Part shown: positions 5,991-6,121 of the stretch, one piece after another
Numbering within the stretch: the first letter of the stretch is position 1
Layout of the letters: every line of letters starts with the position of its first letter
NCBI GenBank assembly: GCA_003161495.1
Contig: PMOP01000295.1
Coordinates: 1 to 6,121 of the forward strand
Direction: 5' to 3'
Source: Acidobacteriota bacterium
GTDB taxonomy: Bacteria > Acidobacteriota > Terriglobia > Acidiferrales > UBA7541
DNA: 6,121 nucleotides
The notes under the pieces: model-generated
Seen by the model: the letters and a program-made list of their open reading frames with translations, nothing else
Database searches by the model: none
What the model was told of the DNA's origin: nothing
Position numbers and translations under genes: made by a program

Positions 5991-6121
5991 TCAGGAGCCG
6001 GAATCGGCAACAGAAACGCCAATCGTCCGTCCCGGCACTAAATAATTCACAACGTAATCGCGCACAGCGTCTTCAAGAGAAGTGATGGGCTGATCGTAGC
6101 CAGTAGCGAGCAGTTTGCGCA
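5991..6121 (-). CDS. C-terminal end of a nucleotide-sugar epimerase, probably HldD/RfaD-like (partial)
   Basis: The last 42 codons of a minus-strand gene, running off the right edge (first full codon at 6119-6117, stop TGA at 5993-5991). The visible protein is RKLLATGYDQPITSLEDAVR followed by DYVVNYLVPGRTIGVSVADSGS. The pattern 'LxxxGYDxPxxSLEDxVxxYVxxYL' is the usual end of extended short-chain dehydrogenases acting on nucleotide sugars. It most resembles the C-terminus of ADP-L-glycero-D-manno-heptose 6-epimerase, which makes the heptose donor for the LPS inner core. The catalytic and NAD-binding parts lie outside the window, so this rests on a short tail and another SDR epimerase is possible. 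The gene is convergent with the P450. Between its stop and the hairpin at 5862-5935 lie about 55 bases with no clear terminator. Confidence 0.6.
   Translation of the reverse strand, partial: RKLLATGYDQPITSLEDAVRDYVVNYLVPGRTIGVSVADSGS

Noticed and set aside
5952..5993. Inverted repeat TGATGTTT/AAACATCA as terminator of the minus-strand gene
   Set aside because: Only eight AT-rich pairs around a 26-base loop, no U-tract after it, and it overlaps the stop codon; probably chance.

Overview
The window reads as chromosome of a Gram-negative, GC-rich, diderm bacterium, most likely an Acidobacteriota (Terriglobia-like) species. This is inferred from three things. Both exported proteins look like families common in that phylum: an M28 peptidase with a C-terminal PDZ domain, and a stand-alone PD40 propeller. 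The intergenic gaps carry short palindromic repeats with the cores CCTCTTCAGAGG and GGCTTCAGCC, which I recall as abundant there. The cut-off gene at the right edge looks like a heptose-epimerase C-terminus, which would fit an LPS-bearing cell. No rRNA or marker gene is present to prove the assignment.

Layout, left to right: a sigma70-type promoter (38-66) leads into an exported M28 metallopeptidase with PA and PDZ domains (79-1959). A gap follows holding an inverted pair of palindromic repeats (1981-2098). Next come an exported six-bladed TolB/PD40-type propeller (2121-3224), a second gap with a degenerate inverted repeat of another family (3237-3312), and a promoter with an extended -10 (3321-3348). 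That promoter precedes a two-gene operon: a short, cobalamin-independent methionine synthase-like zinc protein (3403-4527) and, one base after its stop codon, a cytochrome P450 starting at TTG (4529-5860). A long near-perfect hairpin of the second repeat family (5862-5935) starts one base after the P450 stop. It separates the P450 from a convergent minus-strand gene, of which only the last 42 codons are present (5991-6121).

Functionally there are two units. The peptidase and the propeller are both predicted to be exported and may work together on extracytoplasmic peptides, but only adjacency and matching localisation support that. The MetE-like protein and the P450 are tightly coupled in translation and probably act on related substrates; the substrate cannot be read from the sequence. 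All genes are intact apart from the edge-truncated one. There is no gene-free stretch over 300 bases. I found no tRNA, rRNA, CRISPR array, riboswitch, transposase or phage gene.
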